Notes under the pieces: generated by a model
What the model was told of the DNA's origin: nothing
What the model saw: only the letters and a program-made list of their open reading frames with translations
Databases searched by the model: none
Translations under genes and position numbers: made by a program
Part shown: positions 17,082 through 25,949 of the stretch, piece after piece
Layout of the letters: each line of letters starts with the position of its first letter
Numbering within the stretch: position 1 is the first letter of the stretch
Assembly: GCF_001831515.1 (NCBI RefSeq)
Contig: NZ_KV825600.1
Location: 1-63,861, forward strand
Reading direction: 5' to 3'
DNA length: 63,861 nucleotides
Source of the DNA: Corynebacterium sp. HMSC074A01
Lineage (GTDB): Bacteria > Actinomycetota > Actinomycetes > Mycobacteriales > Mycobacteriaceae

Positions 17082-17097
17082 TAGACAGCTTGGTCTG
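17082..17097. promoter_or_regulatory. McbR-like operator 1
   Basis: TAGAC-agcttg-GTCTG matches the TAGAC-N6-GTCTA consensus of the sulfur/methionine repressor McbR in 9 of 10 arm positions. It abuts the fprA promoter. Confidence 0.65.
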
Positions 17098-17190
17098 AAA
17101 GTTGGGGCGTGTCAAGGCCAGTGCTTCTCGACGCCCCTCCGTCCGCCCATTCGTGCAGCGCAGGAGGGGTATCTGCCAGTGAAAAAATGA

Positions 17191-17206
17191 CAGACCGGGT
17201 GGTCTG
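17191..17206. promoter_or_regulatory. McbR-like operator 2
   Basis: CAGAC-cgggtg-GTCTG is a perfectly symmetric variant of the McbR consensus. Confidence 0.6.
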
Positions 17207-17211
17207 ATTTT

Positions 17212-17229
17212 GCGTAAGGGGGTTTACGC
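17212..17229. promoter_or_regulatory. Inverted repeat GCGTAA-N6-TTACGC
   Basis: This perfect inverted repeat lies 6 nt after McbR-like site 2. It could bind a second regulator, such as the cys activator CysR known in C. glutamicum. The assignment is a guess. Confidence 0.35.
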
Positions 17230-17373
17230 GACGTCGATAAGCGCACTGCTCGGTCTGAACCGGAATACATTCACGCAAAAAGACGAGGTCAAAGCGCATG
17301 ATTTCCCAAACGCTTGCCACAGACTGCTTGGTACGGCACACTCGACCGCACAACAAAAACGTGCCGCACACCA

Positions 17374-17389
17374 TAGACCACCCTGTCTG
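17374..17389. promoter_or_regulatory. McbR-like operator 3
   Basis: TAGAC-caccct-GTCTG ends 17 nt before the cysI start codon, directly upstream of its ribosome-binding site. Confidence 0.65.
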
Positions 17390-17406
17390 TGCCGCTAGGA
17401 GGAAAA

Positions 17407-19080
17407 ATGACCGTATCGACCGCTACCCGCGAGGTGAAGGCCCGCGCCAAGAAGCCCGAGGGGCAGTGGCGCATCGACGGGACCGACCCGCTCAACCACG
17501 ACGAAGAGGTTAAGCAGCGCGAGCCCGTCATGGAGGTCAAGCAGCGCGTCATTGACACCTACTCCAAGGGTGGGTTCGACTCGATCGACCGCGAGGACCT
17601 CTACCCGCGCTTCAAGTGGCTGGGGCTGTACACCCAGCGCAAGCAGAACCTCGGCGGCGAGCACACCGGCGAGGACAACTCGGTGCTGGAGGACAAGTAC
17701 TTCATGATGCGGATCCGCTTCGACGGCGGTATCTGCTCCACCGAGCAGGCGCGCGTGGTCGGAGAGATCTCTCGCGACTATGCGCGCTCCACCGTGGATC
17801 TCACCGACCGGCAGAACATCCAGCTGCACTGGGTGCGCATCGAGGACGTGCCGACCATCTGGGAGAAGCTCGAAGCTGTCGGCCTGAATACCTGGGATGC
17901 CTGCGGCGATGTGCCGCGCGTGGTGCTCGGCTCGCCGGTCGCGGGCATTGCGAAGGACGAGATTATCGACGCGACCCCGGCGATCCGCAAGATCCAGGAG
18001 ATCGTCACCGACGAGGAATTCCAGAACCTGCCGCGCAAGTTCAAGTCCGCCATCTCCGGCAACGCGCGCCAGGACGTTGTCCACGAGATCAACGACCTCG
18101 CCTTCATCGGCGTCGAGCACCCGGAGCTCGGCCTCGGTTTTGAGTGCTACGTCGGCGGCGGCCTGTCCACCAACCCGATGCTCGCGCAGTCGCTCGGCGC
18201 CTTCATCACGCTCGAGCAGGTACCCGAGGTGTGGGCCGCGGTCGTGCGCATCTTCCGCGACTACGGTTACCGCCGCCTGCGCAACCGCGCCCGCCTGAAG
18301 TTCCTGGTGGCCAAGTGGGGCGCGGCCAAGTTCCGCGAGGTGCTCGAGACCGAGTACTTGGGCTATGCGCTTCCCGACGGCCCGAAGGCCCCGAACAACC
18401 TGATCGACCGCGACCACATCGGCGTGCACGAGCAGAAGGACGGCAACGTCTACGTCGGTGTGAAACCCACCCTGGGCCACATGTCTGGCGAGCAGCTCAT
18501 CGAGGTTGCTGATGTGGTGGAACGCTACGGTTCGACCTCCCTGCGCTTTACCCCGTTTAAGGAGCTGCTGGTACTCGACATCGCCCCGGAGCGCGTCGAC
18601 TCCCTGCAGGCGGACCTGGAAGCACTCGGCCTGTACGCCAAGCCCAGCGAGTTCCGTCGCGGCCTGCTTTCCTGCACCGGCCTGGAGTACTGCAAGCTCG
18701 CGCACGTGACCACCAAGTCGCGCGCCATTGAGCTGGCCGACGAGCTGGAGGAGCGCTTCGGCGACCTGGACAGCCCGATCACTATCTCGCTCAACGGCTG
18801 CCCGAACGCCTGCGCTCGCCACCACGTCTCGGACATCGGGCTGAAGGGCCAGACGGTGACTAACGCCGATGGCGAGCGCGTCGAGGGGTTCCAGGTGCAC
18901 CTCGGCGGCACGGTGGGCGAGGGCGCGAACTTCGGCCGCAAGCTGCGCGGCCACAAGGTCGCCTCGACCGAGCTGACGGACTACGTCACCCGCGTGGTGC
19001 AGAACTACGTAGACAACCGCGAAGAGGGCGAACTCTTCCGCGATTACCTGCTGCGCGCCGACGAGGAGCAGCTGCGATGA
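17407..19080 (+). CDS. cysI: Sulfite reductase (ferredoxin), sirohaem/[4Fe-4S]
   Basis: The 557-residue enzyme reduces sulfite to sulfide with six electrons from ferredoxin. The cofactor cysteines have the standard spacing: C-X5-C in SCTGLEYCKL (about residue 421) and C-X3-C in NGCPNACARHH (about 464). Duplicate ferritin-like sulfite/nitrite reductase halves are evident (DLTDRQNIQLHW and FTPFKELLVLD). The ATG at 17407 follows AGGAGG by 4 nt. It is first in the cysIXHDNYZ operon and overlaps cysX by 4 nt. The operators upstream suggest repression when sulfur is plentiful. Confidence 0.94.
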   Translation: MTVSTATREVKARAKKPEGQWRIDGTDPLNHDEEVKQREPVMEVKQRVIDTYSKGGFDSIDREDLYPRFKWLGLYTQRKQNLGGEHTGEDNSVLEDKYFMMRIRFDGGICSTEQARVVGEISRDYARSTVDLTDRQNIQLHWVRIEDVPTIWEKLEAVGLNTWDACGDVPRVVLGSPVAGIAKDEIIDATPAIRKIQEIVTDEEFQNLPRKFKSAISGNARQDVVHEINDLAFIGVEHPELGLGFECYVGGGLSTNPMLAQSLGAFITLEQVPEVWAAVVRIFRDYGYRRLRNRARLKFLVAKWGAAKFREVLETEYLGYALPDGPKAPNNLIDRDHIGVHEQKDGNVYVGVKPTLGHMSGEQLIEVADVVERYGSTSLRFTPFKELLVLDIAPERVDSLQADLEALGLYAKPSEFRRGLLSCTGLEYCKLAHVTTKSRAIELADELEERFGDLDSPITISLNGCPNACARHHVSDIGLKGQTVTNADGERVEGFQVHLGGTVGEGANFGRKLRGHKVASTELTDYVTRVVQNYVDNREEGELFRDYLLRADEEQLR

Positions 19081-19343
19081 GCTTTCGCCGCGAACCGAAT
19101 CCGAACCGCAACCACCCCACCTTTTGCCCGTACTGCTCGGGCGAGGGGCTGTGGCCGGATGAGCAGACCGATTTCGCGTGGAAGTGTGACGCATGCCTGC
19201 GTATTTTTGAGGTCAAGTTCTATGGACAGGACGACCCAGAACATGCGCCCGCACCGGCTCGGTCCACCCCGCAGGCGCTGCAAGACTCACTCGCCCGCCA
19301 CGGTCACACCGCGGTGGTGCGAGACAATGGAGGCAGGAAATGA
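19077..19343 (+). CDS. cysX: CysX, small two-CxxC protein of the cys operon
   Basis: An 88-residue protein with paired motifs CPYC (about residue 17) and CDAC (about 37), twenty residues apart, followed by a hydrophilic tail. The position between cysI and cysH is that of C. glutamicum cysX, described there as a ferredoxin-like electron carrier. The CxxC-X16-CxxC pattern looks more like a zinc ribbon or rubredoxin-like knuckle than a classical 2Fe-2S or 4Fe-4S ferredoxin. It overlaps cysI by 4 nt at its start and cysH by 4 nt at its end, implying translational coupling. Confidence 0.85.
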   Translation: MSFRREPNPNRNHPTFCPYCSGEGLWPDEQTDFAWKCDACLRIFEVKFYGQDDPEHAPAPARSTPQALQDSLARHGHTAVVRDNGGRK

Positions 19344-20122
19344 TCAACCTTTTGCAGGGCGATAGCTCGCAGTACAAGGACCCGGACATCAGCCCGGAAG
19401 GCCCCACCAGCACAGCACCGCTGGATGAGGCAACCGCCGCGCGCAACGCGCAGCTTGTCGACGAGTACGCCGATGCGCTCTACGACGCCACCGCGGCCGA
19501 GATCTTGAGCTGGGCCCACGAACACGCGCCGGGCCCACTTGTGGTCACGCTCTCGATGGAAAACACGGTGCTCGCCGAGCTATCCGAGCAGTACCTGCCG
19601 GGCGCGGACTTCCTTTTCTTAGACACCGAGTACCACTTCCCGGAGACCATTGACGTCGCTGACCAGGTAGAACAGCGCTACGCCGAGCACCGACTGGTGC
19701 GCGCTACCGCACAGCTGAGCCGTGCAGAGCAGGACAAGGTCTACGGGCCGAACCTGTACCGCCGCAACCCGACCGCCTGCTGCCGAATGCGCAAGGTTGA
19801 GCCGCTGGCGGTGCACATGAGTCCGTACGCGGGCTGGGTCACCGGCGTGCGCCGCGCCGACGGCCCCACCCGCGCCGAGGCACCCGCGCTGAGCCTGGAC
19901 CGCACGGGCAGGCTCAAGATTTCGCCGCTAGTGACCTGGTCGTTGGAGGATACGGACGCCTACATCGCCGACCACGACTTGATCGTCCACCCGCTGACCA
20001 CCCAGGGCTACCCCTCCATCGGCTGCGCAACCTGCACGTTGCCGGTGGCGGAAGGACAAGACCCGCGCGCCGGGCGTTGGGCGTTCGCGCAAAAGGCCGA
20101 GTGCGGCCTGCACACCGACTAG
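19340..20122 (+). CDS. cysH: Adenylylsulfate (APS/PAPS) reductase
   Basis: The 260-residue enzyme reduces activated sulfate to sulfite. Cys pairs CCRMRKVEP (about residues 148-149) and CATC (about 229) are the four ligands of the [4Fe-4S] cluster typical of APS reductases rather than E. coli-type PAPS reductases. The catalytic C-terminal motif ECGLH is near residue 254. This agrees with the absence of an APS kinase gene or CysC domain in the operon. It is coupled to cysX (4-nt overlap); cysD begins 20 nt downstream. Confidence 0.93.
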   Translation: MINLLQGDSSQYKDPDISPEGPTSTAPLDEATAARNAQLVDEYADALYDATAAEILSWAHEHAPGPLVVTLSMENTVLAELSEQYLPGADFLFLDTEYHFPETIDVADQVEQRYAEHRLVRATAQLSRAEQDKVYGPNLYRRNPTACCRMRKVEPLAVHMSPYAGWVTGVRRADGPTRAEAPALSLDRTGRLKISPLVTWSLEDTDAYIADHDLIVHPLTTQGYPSIGCATCTLPVAEGQDPRAGRWAFAQKAECGLHTD

Positions 20123-20142
20123 ATCGAAAGTAGAAGGACCAC

Positions 20143-21075
20143 ATGACTGTTGCAACGAATGAGGCGCGCACCGCAGCCGGTACGCTCTCGCCGCACCTGA
20201 AAGACCTAGAAGACGAATCCATCCACATCCTGCGCGAGGTCGCGGGCCAGTTCGACAAGATTGGCCTGCTGTTCTCCGGCGGGAAGGACTCCTGCGTGGT
20301 GCTCGAACTCGCACTGCGCGCGTTCGCCCCGGCCGCCATGCCGATTGAGCTTTTGCACGTGGACACCGGCCACAACTTCCCGGAGGTCCTCGAATTCCGC
20401 GACCGCATCGTGGACAAGTACGGGCTGCGTCTGCGCGTGGCCAAGGTGCAGGACTGGATCGACCGCGGCGACCTCACCGAGCGCCCCGACGGCACGCGTA
20501 ACCCGCTGCAGACGGTGCCGCTGGTGGAGACCATTGCCGAGGTGGGCTACAACGCCGTGCTCGGCGGCGCGCGCCGCGACGAGGAGCGCGCCCGCGCCAA
20601 GGAGCGCGTCTTCTCCGTGCGCGATTCCTTCGGCGGCTGGGATCCGCGCCGCCAGCGCCCCGAACTGTGGGACCTGTACAACGGTGCAACCCTGCCGGGG
20701 GAGAACGTGCGCGTGTTCCCCATCTCCAACTGGACCGAGGCAGATGTGTGGGAGTACATCGGTGCCCGCGGGATCGAGCTGCCCAGCATCTACTTCGCGC
20801 ACGACCGCGAGGTGTTCAACCGCGACGGCATGTGGCTCACCGCAGGCGAGTGGGGCGGCCCGCGCGAGGGCGAGACGCTTGAGACCCGCCGCGTGCGCTA
20901 CCGCACCGTGGGCGACATGAGCTGCACCGGCGCTGTTGAGTCCGACGCAGCGTCGATTGACGCAGTGCTCGCCGAGATCGCCAATTCCACCCTCACCGAG
21001 CGCGGCGCCACGCGCGCCGACGACCGCCTGTCCGAGTCCGCCATGGAGGACCGCAAGAAGGAAGGTTACTTCTGA
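20143..21075 (+). CDS. cysD: Sulfate adenylyltransferase subunit 2
   Basis: A 310-residue PP-loop ATP pyrophosphatase that adenylates sulfate to APS with CysN. The PP-loop LLFSGGKDS is at about residues 40-48, with conserved HVDTGHNFPEV and GGARRDEERARAKER blocks downstream. The length is normal. It overlaps cysN by a single base (TGATG), so expression is probably coupled and the two subunits are made in step. Confidence 0.95.
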   Translation: MTVATNEARTAAGTLSPHLKDLEDESIHILREVAGQFDKIGLLFSGGKDSCVVLELALRAFAPAAMPIELLHVDTGHNFPEVLEFRDRIVDKYGLRLRVAKVQDWIDRGDLTERPDGTRNPLQTVPLVETIAEVGYNAVLGGARRDEERARAKERVFSVRDSFGGWDPRRQRPELWDLYNGATLPGENVRVFPISNWTEADVWEYIGARGIELPSIYFAHDREVFNRDGMWLTAGEWGGPREGETLETRRVRYRTVGDMSCTGAVESDAASIDAVLAEIANSTLTERGATRADDRLSESAMEDRKKEGYF

Positions 21076-22364
21076 TGACTGTCGCCCAAGCTACTTCCGC
21101 AACAGACCTGCTCGCCGCGCGCCAGACGCTGCGCCTGTGCACCGCCGGCTCCGTCGATGATGGCAAGTCCACCTTCGTCGGCCGCCTGCTGCACGACACG
21201 AAGTCGGTGCTCGCCGACCAGCTCGCCTCTGTTGAGCGCAGCTCAGCCGACCGCGGCTTCGAGGGCCTTGACCTGAGCTTGCTTGTCGACGGGCTACGTG
21301 CCGAACGCGAACAGGGCATCACTATCGACGTGGCCTACCGCTACTTCGCCACCGACAAGCGCACGTTCATCCTCGCCGACACCCCGGGGCACGTGCAGTA
21401 CACCCGCAACACGGTCACCGGCATGTCCACCTCCCAAGTGGTCGTCCTGCTTGTCGACGCCCGTAACGGCGTCGTCGAGCAAACCATCCGCCACCTCACC
21501 GTGGCGAAGCTGCTCGGAGTGCGCACCGTGATCCTCGCGGTGAACAAGATCGACCTGGTCGACTACTCCGAGGACACCTTCACCCAGATCAAGGACACCT
21601 TCGAGGCGAAGGCCCACGAACTGGGCATCGAGCAGCCGATCGTGGTGCCGATCTCCGCGCTCAAGGGCGACAACGTGGTCGAGCGCTCGACCAACATGGA
21701 CTGGTACACCGGCCCGACTGTCCTCGACGTGCTGGAGGAGATCCCGGTGAACTCCGGCCGCGCGCTCGACCTGGACTTCCGCTTCAACATCCAGTACGTC
21801 CTGCGCGAGCACGCCAGCGACTACCGCGCGTACGCGGGCCGGATCAACGCCGGCACGATCAACGTCGGCGACACGGTCACCGCCCCGCACGGCCGCACCA
21901 CCACCATCGTGGGCATCGACACCTCCGACGGCGAGGTGGAGTCTGCCCGCGCAGGTCAGTCCGTCGCACTGCGGCTTGCCGACGATATCGACCTTGTCCG
22001 CGGCGACCTGCTCGCCGCGGGGACGTGCCCGGAGCCGGTGCGCGAGTTCGAGGCAACCGTGGTTGGCCTGTCGGAAAAGGAGCTCACCGCGGGCAAGGCC
22101 GTGAAGCTGCGCTACGGCACCGGCCTCGAGCGCGCCCGCGTGGTGGCGATCGAGCGCACCCTGGACATCGACTCCGCTGACAACGACGTCCTCGACCCGG
22201 CAGCCGTGGGCCTCAACGACATCGCGCACGTGACCATCCAGACCGCCGGCGAGCTGCCGGTGGAGGACTACGCCGCCCGCGGCGCGGTGGGCAACTTCCT
22301 GCTCATCGACCAGTCTTCCGGCAACACGCTGGCCGCGGGCCTGGTTGGTAAGCGTCTGCGCTAG
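21075..22364 (+). CDS. cysN: Sulfate adenylyltransferase subunit 1 (GTPase)
   Basis: The 429-residue GTPase drives APS synthesis by GTP hydrolysis. G1 is GSVDDGKST (about residue 21), G3 DTPGH (about 102) and G4 NKID (about 156). Elongation-factor-like beta domains follow. The protein ends there, without the APS-kinase (CysC) domain fused in mycobacterial CysNC. That fits direct reduction of APS by the CysH present here. Confidence 0.95.
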   Translation: MTVAQATSATDLLAARQTLRLCTAGSVDDGKSTFVGRLLHDTKSVLADQLASVERSSADRGFEGLDLSLLVDGLRAEREQGITIDVAYRYFATDKRTFILADTPGHVQYTRNTVTGMSTSQVVVLLVDARNGVVEQTIRHLTVAKLLGVRTVILAVNKIDLVDYSEDTFTQIKDTFEAKAHELGIEQPIVVPISALKGDNVVERSTNMDWYTGPTVLDVLEEIPVNSGRALDLDFRFNIQYVLREHASDYRAYAGRINAGTINVGDTVTAPHGRTTTIVGIDTSDGEVESARAGQSVALRLADDIDLVRGDLLAAGTCPEPVREFEATVVGLSEKELTAGKAVKLRYGTGLERARVVAIERTLDIDSADNDVLDPAAVGLNDIAHVTIQTAGELPVEDYAARGAVGNFLLIDQSSGNTLAAGLVGKRLR

Positions 22365-22374
22365 GTGTGCTGCC

Positions 22375-23064
22375 ATGGTTGCCCTGATTACGCTCTCGCA
22401 CGGATCCCGCCACCCGCGGGCCCGCGCCGGAGTGCGCGCACTGACCGAAGTCGCCGCGCAGCGAATCGGGGCACCGTGGGTTGATGCCCACCTCGAGTTC
22501 GACCGTCCCGACCTGGAGGGCGCTGCATGCGAGCTCGCCTCGCGCGGCGCGGACCGGGCAGTCGTGGTCCCGCTGCTGTTTACCCACGCCTTCCACGCCA
22601 AAAACGATGTGCCCGCGCACATGCGGGCAGCAGGCGAGTTCCTCCCGCTCACCCAAGCCCCAAGCCTCGGGCTTGGCGAGGAGCTCGTCGACCTGCTCGC
22701 CGCGCAGGCGCTTGCCGACGCCCCACCGCACGCCCACCTCGTTGTCTACCCCGTCGGGACGTCCGATGCGGGGCAGGCGGCGCGGTACGAAGAGGTGCGT
22801 GTGGGCGTCGAGAAGCGAACCGGGCGCCCAACAGAAGTGATTGCCGCGACGCGCGGCGGGGCCCAAGCCCTCGCCGAGCGGGCGCGGGCCACCCCGATCC
22901 ATCTTTTGCCGCTTTTTGTCTCCGACGGCCTGCTGCTCGATAAGGCGCTGGCCGCCCTGGCACCATTTCCCGAGGCCACGGCCTCGGGCCCCCTCACTAC
23001 CGCGCTCGCGGACATCGTGGTCAACCGCTACCGCGCAGCGCTTGAAGGAGCACCTCATGTATAA
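22375..23064 (+). CDS. cysY: Sirohydrochlorin chelatase-like protein (CbiX family)
   Basis: A 229-residue two-lobe chelatase of the CbiX type. The N-terminal LITLSHGSRHPRAR contains the metal-binding His; a second lobe (LVVYPVGTSDAG, HLLPLFVSDGLL) repeats the fold. It should insert iron into sirohydrochlorin to make the sirohaem cofactor of CysI, as proposed for CysY of C. glutamicum. The ATG at 22375 is preferred because the motif starts at residue 5; the frame is open 10 codons further upstream inside cysN. It overlaps cysZ by 8 nt. Confidence 0.85.
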   Translation: MVALITLSHGSRHPRARAGVRALTEVAAQRIGAPWVDAHLEFDRPDLEGAACELASRGADRAVVVPLLFTHAFHAKNDVPAHMRAAGEFLPLTQAPSLGLGEELVDLLAAQALADAPPHAHLVVYPVGTSDAGQAARYEEVRVGVEKRTGRPTEVIAATRGGAQALAERARATPIHLLPLFVSDGLLLDKALAALAPFPEATASGPLTTALADIVVNRYRAALEGAPHV

Positions 23065-23995
23065 ACTCAGCACTCTCACGCTCATCGCGTTCGCGGGCCT
23101 TGCCGCCCAGCTTGTCGACGGTGGTCTCGGCATGGGGTTCGGTGCCACTTCCACCACCATCCTGGTCATGCTCGCTGGCCTGGGGCCCGCCGCCGCGTCT
23201 GCGGTCGTGCACACCGCCGAGCTGGGCACGACCCTGGCCTCGGGCGTGGCGCACTGGCGCTTCGGCAACGTGGACTGGAAGGTCGTGGCCGCGATCGGCG
23301 TGCCGGGCGCGGTTGGCTCGTTCGTGGGCGCGACGGTGCTGGCGCGGCTGTCGACGGAGGCGGCGCAGCCGGTGATGTCGCTGATCCTGGCCCTGATCGG
23401 CCTGAATCTGATGATCCGGTTTTCCCGGGGGCTCACGCAGCGCAAGCTCGCGGCGAAGCCGCACTCGAAGCAGTTTTTGGGCGGACTTGGCCTCTTCGGC
23501 GGCTTTGTCGACGCCACCGGGGGCGGCGGCTGGGGGCCGGTGACCACCTCGACGCTTTTGGCCGCGGGGCGCAGTGAGCCGCGCCGCATTGTCGGCACAG
23601 TCAACACCGCGGAGTTCTTGGTTACTGCTGCGGCGACCTTGGGCTTTGCCATCGGGATGTGGCACGACCTGGTGGCCAACCTCGCCGCCGTGGCAGCGCT
23701 GCTGGTTGGCGGCGTGATCGCCGCCCCGATCGGCGCGTGGCTGGTCTCCCGCCTCAACCCGGTCCTGCTGGGCGGGGTCGTGGGCACCCTGATTGTGTTC
23801 TTGAACCTGCCGAAGGTACTCGACGCGCTCGGGGTGCCGGGCGACGGGCTGTGGGCCGCGCGCGTCGCAGTGCTTGTGGTGGGTGTGCTGCTGTCCTGGC
23901 GCGGCGTGCAGCGGGCGCGCACCTCGCAGGCGAAAACGCCGGGTCCGGTGTCCGAGGACCCGCAGCGCCGCACAACGAAGGTGCACGCAGCCTAG
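23057..23995 (+). CDS. cysZ: TauE/SafE-family sulfate/sulfite transporter
   Basis: The 312-residue integral membrane protein has eight or so hydrophobic segments in two similar halves, each beginning with the family's glycine-rich motif (AAQLVDGGLGMGFG; GGFVDATGGGGWGP). C. glutamicum cysZ in the same position is the proposed sulfate importer. The start at 23057 overlaps cysY and follows AAGGAG. The stop codon abuts the stop of the convergent PfpI gene with no base between, so the operon has no intergenic terminator. The last ~25 residues are a polar cytoplasmic tail. Confidence 0.85.
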   Translation: MYKLSTLTLIAFAGLAAQLVDGGLGMGFGATSTTILVMLAGLGPAAASAVVHTAELGTTLASGVAHWRFGNVDWKVVAAIGVPGAVGSFVGATVLARLSTEAAQPVMSLILALIGLNLMIRFSRGLTQRKLAAKPHSKQFLGGLGLFGGFVDATGGGGWGPVTTSTLLAAGRSEPRRIVGTVNTAEFLVTAAATLGFAIGMWHDLVANLAAVAALLVGGVIAAPIGAWLVSRLNPVLLGGVVGTLIVFLNLPKVLDALGVPGDGLWAARVAVLVVGVLLSWRGVQRARTSQAKTPGPVSEDPQRRTTKVHAA

Positions 23996-24520
23996 CTACT
24001 TGGCAAACTCCTCGACGAGCGCTGCGTTGAAGGCCTCCAGGTCAGCCGGGGTGCGCGAGGAGATGAAGCCGGAGTCCACGACGACTTCCTCGTCGACCCA
24101 GTTGGCACCGGCGTTGACCAGGTCGGTCTTCACGTTGGCTACCGAGGTGAGCTTGACGCCCTTGAGCACGTCGGCGTCGGTAAGAATCCAGCCGCCGTGG
24201 CAGATCACGCCGATCGGCTTGCCTGCGGCCTTGAACTCCTTGACCAGTGCTACTGCCGGGGCGTCGACGCGGATCGCGTCCGCGTTCAAGGTGCCGCCAG
24301 GCAGGATGAGCGCATCAAAATCGGCGGCGTTTGCCTCGGCGGTGGTGGTGTCCACCTTCACCGCCGCGCCCTTCTTACCCTCAATCTCGCCGGTCTCGGG
24401 CGCGATGACGGCGGTGGTAGCGCCGGCGGCCTCGACGGCCTCCTTCGGCGAGGTCAGCTCAGAATCCTCGAAACCGTCGGTAGCAATAATTGCAATTGTC
24501 TTGCCGTTCAGGTCAGCCAT
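23996..24520 (-). CDS. DJ-1/PfpI family protein (YhbO-like)
   Basis: A 174-residue single-domain protein of the PfpI/DJ-1 superfamily. The nucleophile elbow carries the conserved Cys in GVICHGGWIL (about residue 106), with an upstream Glu in the SELTSP region and the family's DALILPGGT loop near residue 88. Members act on glycated or glyoxal-damaged proteins, or are annotated as type 1 glutamine amidotransferase-like. The exact activity cannot be told. AAGGAG precedes the ATG. It is convergent with cysZ. Confidence 0.85.
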   Translation of the reverse strand: MADLNGKTIAIIATDGFEDSELTSPKEAVEAAGATTAVIAPETGEIEGKKGAAVKVDTTTAEANAADFDALILPGGTLNADAIRVDAPAVALVKEFKAAGKPIGVICHGGWILTDADVLKGVKLTSVANVKTDLVNAGANWVDEEVVVDSGFISSRTPADLEAFNAALVEEFAK

Positions 24521-24590
24521 GATGCTCCTTTGTCAGTGGGGTTTTCGCTTACCGGCCCCAGGGTAGGAGCGAACCCGCCCGGCGTGCCAC

Positions 24591-25949
24591 CTATTCTTCG
24601 TCGGGGGTTGTGTCGCGCGGCACCTTCGTCGAGCCGAGCTCGGTGTCCTGCACGGGTTTCTTCTCCCGCTTGGCAATGCGGACCATGTGGTCGCGCACCG
24701 CGAAGAAGGCCTCCTTGGAGTCCAGCGTCTCACTCTGCGAGGTGGAGATCTGTATGTCGTCGGCGGTGATTTCGCCGGTGCGCAGCGAGATCATCTCGGC
24801 CCAGTAGCGGAGCCAGACGGCCACCACCGCGGCCACGGGCACCGCCAGGAAGGCACCGACGATGCCGAAGAGGGTGCCGCCGAGAGCGACCGCGAGCAGC
24901 ACGATCGCCGCGTGCAGGCCCATCGCCTGGGACTGCAGGATCGGCTGGAGGATGTTGCCCTCGATCTGCTGCACGGCGATGATGAGAATGAGCACGAACA
25001 CGGCGTTCATGAAGCCGTTCGACACCAGCGCAATGATCACGGCGAGCGCGCCGGCGGTAAAGGCACCGACGATCGGCACGAAGCCAGCGAAGAAGGTGGT
25101 CACCGCCAGGACCGGCCACAGCGGCACGCCGAGGACGAGCAGGCCGATACCGATGAAGATGGCGTCGACCGCGGACACGATCGCCTGGGTGCGGATGAAG
25201 CCGGACAGCGTGTTCCAGGAGCGCATGCACACCTCGGTGAGGTGCCAGCCCGCCTTCACGCCGACGTATTTGCGTAGCCACGGCAGGAAGCGGTCGCCGT
25301 CTTTGAGGAAGAAGAAGGTGAGAATCAGCGTGAGCACGAGCGTAGTGCCGACCGAGGCGATCGCGCCGATGCCGGAGAACACACCGGAGGCGATATTCGA
25401 CGCCTGCCCGCGCAGCGCGTCGGTGGCCTGCGCAAACTTCTCGCGGATCTCATTCGGGTCAAGCACGGACGGATCAACCTGCTCGTTGACCCACGCGAAG
25501 ATCTGGTCAATGCCCTGGCCCGCCTGCTCGTAGAGCTGCGTGCCCTGCTTCTTTACCGTCGGCCCCATCGCGGCGAAGATGCCGATAATGATGCCGAAGA
25601 AGCCGATCATCACAGTGAAGGTGGCCAGCGCCGCCGGGAACTTCTTGGAGCGCAGCCAATGCACCGGCGGCCACAGGACGGTGCACACGATCAGCGCGAG
25701 GAAGATCGGGAGCAGGCCCATCCACACGAACTTGAGCAGGTAGAGCACAATCGCGGTGGCAGCGACGATGATGATGAAGCGCAGTGCCCACGCGGCAGCG
25801 GTGCGCCCATCAGCAGCAATGACTTCGCCGCGGTCAATGGGCTCTTCGGAGAGCTCCTGAGCGGCGTCGGCCGGGGTGGGCATCATGTCGACTTCTTCGA
25901 CGGTGGTATCGAGCGCGCCGACGAAGTCGTTAGGTTTCTTCTCAGTCAC
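24591..25949 (-). CDS. AI-2E family transporter (PerM-type membrane protein)
   Basis: The 452-residue protein has about eight hydrophobic segments in the family arrangement: two near residues 50-95, one near 100-120, then paired segments after residue 190, with PIVGAFTAGALAVIIAL and the C-terminal FGIVGAFLAVPVAAVVAVWLR. Hydrophilic tails of 50-70 residues flank the core. The family includes Na+/H+ antiporters and a disputed autoinducer-2 exporter, so the substrate is open. The start is GTG. It is probably monocistronic. Confidence 0.8.
   Translation of the reverse strand: MTEKKPNDFVGALDTTVEEVDMMPTPADAAQELSEEPIDRGEVIAADGRTAAAWALRFIIIVAATAIVLYLLKFVWMGLLPIFLALIVCTVLWPPVHWLRSKKFPAALATFTVMIGFFGIIIGIFAAMGPTVKKQGTQLYEQAGQGIDQIFAWVNEQVDPSVLDPNEIREKFAQATDALRGQASNIASGVFSGIGAIASVGTTLVLTLILTFFFLKDGDRFLPWLRKYVGVKAGWHLTEVCMRSWNTLSGFIRTQAIVSAVDAIFIGIGLLVLGVPLWPVLAVTTFFAGFVPIVGAFTAGALAVIIALVSNGFMNAVFVLILIIAVQQIEGNILQPILQSQAMGLHAAIVLLAVALGGTLFGIVGAFLAVPVAAVVAVWLRYWAEMISLRTGEITADDIQISTSQSETLDSKEAFFAVRDHMVRIAKREKKPVQDTELGSTKVPRDTTPDEE

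Larger units (their letters stand above)
17026..17406. promoter_or_regulatory. Divergent fprA/cysI control region
   Basis: The 381-bp gene-free stretch holds an AT-rich promoter zone for fprA near 17060-17085 (TATATT and TATACG on the minus strand), three TAGAC-N6-GTCTG type operators and a separate GCGTAA/TTACGC inverted repeat. AGGAGG (17397-17402) serves cysI. Confidence 0.7.
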
